A DNA stretch of 35,439 nt from Chloroflexota bacterium. GTDB taxonomy: Bacteria; Chloroflexota; Dormibacteria; Dormibacterales; Dormibacteraceae. The stretch lies in the NCBI GenBank assembly GCA_005880315.1, contig VBHB01000097.1, forward strand, positions 1 through 35,439. The letters run 5' to 3'. Positions 33,616 through 35,439 of the stretch are shown here, one piece after another. Under the pieces are notes generated by a model. The model was not told where the DNA came from. It saw only the letters and a list, made by a program, of their open reading frames with translations, and did not search any database. Each line of letters opens with the position of its first letter. The stretch's first letter is position 1. Both the position numbers and the translations under genes were made by a program.

Positions 33616-35250
33616 GTGCTTGAGGATCCGGGCCTGCCTCCAGTCGAAGTCGTACAGGGCGTTGCCGCCCACGCCCTTCACATAAGAATGGACGAGGTAC
33701 TCCTGCTGGCCGTAGACGAGCGCAGCCATGATCGAATCGTTGAGCAGCAGCTGGCCCGCGGTCCTGTAGTCGACGTCGGCTAGCGGCAGCGGCCTGGCGT
33801 TGGCATTTGCCACCAGCGAATCCAACGCCGGGTTTGAGTAGCACGACCCGCCCGAGCTCGCGCCGCTGACGAACAGGTAGTCGAACCAGTCCTGCGGGTG
33901 GTTGTAGTCCGCGCTCCAGCCCTGCCTGAACGTGGTGTACATGCATCGACTGTTGCGGTTGTTCAAGAAGTTCAAGCGGTCGACCTCCACGCACCCGACG
34001 TTCACGCCCAGGTTCTTCTGCCACTGGAGCTGGAGGTTTGCGCAGACGGCCTTGTTGAAGGCGTCGGTGTCGTAGGTGTAGACGAGGTTCTTGACCTTGG
34101 CTCCGGTCGGATCCCAGGCCTGGTATTCGGCTTTGGCGGCGGCGGCATCGAACTTCGTGGCCGGATCCTGGCCGTCGCCGAGGTATGCCACCAGCCCCTT
34201 GCTGATGAGGCCGCCGGTGGCCGGCGTGCACGACGTGCCCTGCGAGCAGAGAGCGTCGGCCAGCGCCTTGCGGTCGATCGCGGCGCTGAAGGCGTGGCGG
34301 CCGGCGCGCCCGGCCTCGATCCCCGCGAACGGCCCGGTCTTGATGTTGAAGCCGACCCAGTAGGTGAACCCCGCGGGAACCAGTGACAGCTCGCTGCTGA
34401 GCTTGGCGTCGGACACATAGCGGACCGCGGCCGCAGGCGCTAGCGACTGGCGGCCGTAGCCGATGAGGCTGTACGCACCCGCCTCGTATCGAGTGATCTG
34501 CGCGGGCTGGTCCGGCAGCACGTCGATGTGGATGCGGTGCAGCGAGCCGGTCTTGCCGCCGTACCAGGCGGGCACCGGTTCGAAATCGAGAGACTGGCCG
34601 GCCGCGCGGGCAGTCAGGCGGAACGGACCGCTGCCGATGAGCGTCTCGGGCCTCGTGAACCATGTGGCATCGCCGGCGGATGCGATCACCTTGCGATCGA
34701 CGACCCAGAAGGGCCACAAACCGACGAGCGTCGTCCAGTAGCCGGCGCGCTTGCTCAGCGTCGAGGTGAACGTGTAGTCGTCGACCTTGGCCAGGCCGCT
34801 CAGCGTGCTCGCGCGCCCCGAGGCAACCGCGTTGTAGCCGGCGACGACCGAGAACAGCCCGGCGAAGTCGCCCTGCTTGGCCGCCGCGCGGTTCCAGCTG
34901 TAGATGAAATCGTCGGCCGTGATCGGATCGCCATTCGAGAAGACGGCGTCATGCCGGATATGGAATGTGTAGATGAGGCCATCCGCGGAGAGGTCCGCTG
35001 GGCCGACGGCGATGTCGGGAACCTCATGCAGCGATTGGTCGAACTTGTACAGGCCGGAGAAGACGTTGCGAAATATGTCCACGTCGGTCGGAGTCGAGAT
35101 CTGCGCGGGGTCGAGGTCGGCCACGTCCTTGGCGATCGGGAAGCTCAGCGTCTGGTCGGCGGCCAGCACCTCGGCGGGAGGTGGGGGAGTGCCTGGGTTG
35201 CACACGGCCACGAGGAGGAGGGCGGCGAAGGCGGCGCCGAGGAGTCTCAA
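33613..35250 (-). CDS. Second peptide-type ABC substrate-binding lipoprotein
   Basis: A 545-residue SBP_bac_5 protein with a signal peptide (MRLLGAAFAALLLVAVC) ending in a lipid-attachment cysteine. It shares many blocks with the binding protein at 27809-29554: DQTLSFPIAKDVADLDPAQ against TLTFPILADFGTLDPAVSD, TGGLISKGLVAYLGDGQDP against TGGLIVKGLTGYLGDGQDP, and GWSADYNHPQDWFDYL against GWQADYNHPQDWYDNL. They look like diverged duplicates. It has no permease genes of its own here and may use the adjacent importer with another ligand. The TTG start overlaps the stop of the upstream oxidoreductase gene (TTGA). Confidence 0.88.
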   Translation of the reverse strand: MRLLGAAFAALLLVAVCNPGTPPPPAEVLAADQTLSFPIAKDVADLDPAQISTPTDVDIFRNVFSGLYKFDQSLHEVPDIAVGPADLSADGLIYTFHIRHDAVFSNGDPITADDFIYSWNRAAAKQGDFAGLFSVVAGYNAVASGRASTLSGLAKVDDYTFTSTLSKRAGYWTTLVGLWPFWVVDRKVIASAGDATWFTRPETLIGSGPFRLTARAAGQSLDFEPVPAWYGGKTGSLHRIHIDVLPDQPAQITRYEAGAYSLIGYGRQSLAPAAAVRYVSDAKLSSELSLVPAGFTYWVGFNIKTGPFAGIEAGRAGRHAFSAAIDRKALADALCSQGTSCTPATGGLISKGLVAYLGDGQDPATKFDAAAAKAEYQAWDPTGAKVKNLVYTYDTDAFNKAVCANLQLQWQKNLGVNVGCVEVDRLNFLNNRNSRCMYTTFRQGWSADYNHPQDWFDYLFVSGASSGGSCYSNPALDSLVANANARPLPLADVDYRTAGQLLLNDSIMAALVYGQQEYLVHSYVKGVGGNALYDFDWRQARILKH

Positions 35251-35439
35251 ATCAAAAGGAGGATCTTGCCGGTGCTCTTGCCGCTCGCGACCCGCTCGAG
35301 CGCTTTGGGCGCTTCAGCGAGCGGCATGCGGGCGGAGATCAGCGGCTTGATCTTTCCGGCGGCGTAGAGGTCCATCAACGCGGCGTTCGCAACGGGGATC
35401 AGCTCGGGCGCGCGCTTCGAGTAAAGGCCCCAGTGCAGT
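35247..35439 (-). CDS. C-terminal end of a zinc-type NADPH:quinone oxidoreductase (partial)
   Basis: Read from the window edge, this frame gives 63 residues beginning with LHWGLYSKRAPEL and ending in GKSTGKILLLI then TGA (35249-35247). The pattern of a helix with LYAAGKIKPLIS, then PLAEAPKALERVASGKSTGKI, is the classic end of medium-chain quinone reductase/zinc-binding dehydrogenases. The catalytic and nucleotide-binding parts lie outside the window. Its stop overlaps the TTG start of the binding protein. Confidence 0.8.
   Translation of the reverse strand, partial: LHWGLYSKRAPELIPVANAALMDLYAAGKIKPLISARMPLAEAPKALERVASGKSTGKILLLI

Noticed and set aside
33413-34717. 434-residue minus-strand open frame
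   Set aside because: Same strand but wrong frame of the second binding protein; it is arginine-rich and loses the SBP_bac_5 blocks.
1-35439. CRISPR arrays, tRNA/rRNA genes, insertion sequences, phage genes, riboswitches
   Set aside because: I saw no regularly spaced repeats, no cloverleaf-like tRNA ends, no transposase or integrase frames and no known riboswitch consensus; covariance-model and repeat searches would be needed to exclude small RNAs.

Overview
This is a GC-rich window (roughly two thirds G+C by eye) packed with bacterial genes on both strands. It has many GTG and TTG starts, short or overlapping gene junctions, no rRNA, tRNA, CRISPR array or insertion sequence that I can see, and no phage genes. 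A probable F420-dependent (LLM) oxidoreductase, an MntR/MntH pair, trehalose synthesis by OtsA/OtsB and an aerobic-type molybdenum hydroxylase subunit suggest a soil or sediment member of the Actinobacteriota/Chloroflexota side of the tree, for example a Dormibacterota-like lineage. That assignment is inference only.

Layout. 1-4.2 kb: a D-Ala-D-Ala carboxypeptidase diverges from a J-domain protein plus vWA protein pair; then a DinB-like protein and a short-chain dehydrogenase. 4.2-7.7 kb: an MMPL/RND exporter and a five-TM putative haem membrane protein lie in one reading frame separated by a single TGA, diverging from a TetR regulator across two tandem palindromes. 7.8-10.3 kb: a GHKL-type ATPase fused to a C-terminal HExxH metalloprotease-like domain, translationally coupled to a membrane-anchored protein of unknown function; this is the most unusual locus here. 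10.3-12.1 kb: a MoaD/ThiS-like ubiquitin-fold protein coupled to an Asp-box beta-propeller protein, and an alpha/beta-hydrolase remnant. 12.2-17.9 kb: small putative lipoproteins, an FAD monooxygenase, a TIGR01777-type epimerase, a WD40-like lipoprotein and a coiled-coil membrane protein. 18-20 kb: mntR-mntH with DtxR-type boxes. 20-25 kb: LLM oxidoreductase, AidB-like acyl-CoA dehydrogenase, otsB and convergent otsA. 25-27.6 kb: a molybdenum hydroxylase large subunit with no other subunit beside it. 27.8-35.2 kb: a complete peptide-type ABC importer (binding protein, terminator/attenuator, two permeases, two ATPases) facing a second, paralogous binding protein; the window ends inside a zinc-type quinone oxidoreductase.

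Genome-style signals: four of the six convergent gene pairs overlap by exactly four bases with both stop codons inside a YTAG tetramer. The importer's end carries a large imperfect palindrome holding both flanking stop codons, and its arm recurs at 7.75 kb, which suggests a dispersed palindromic repeat family.
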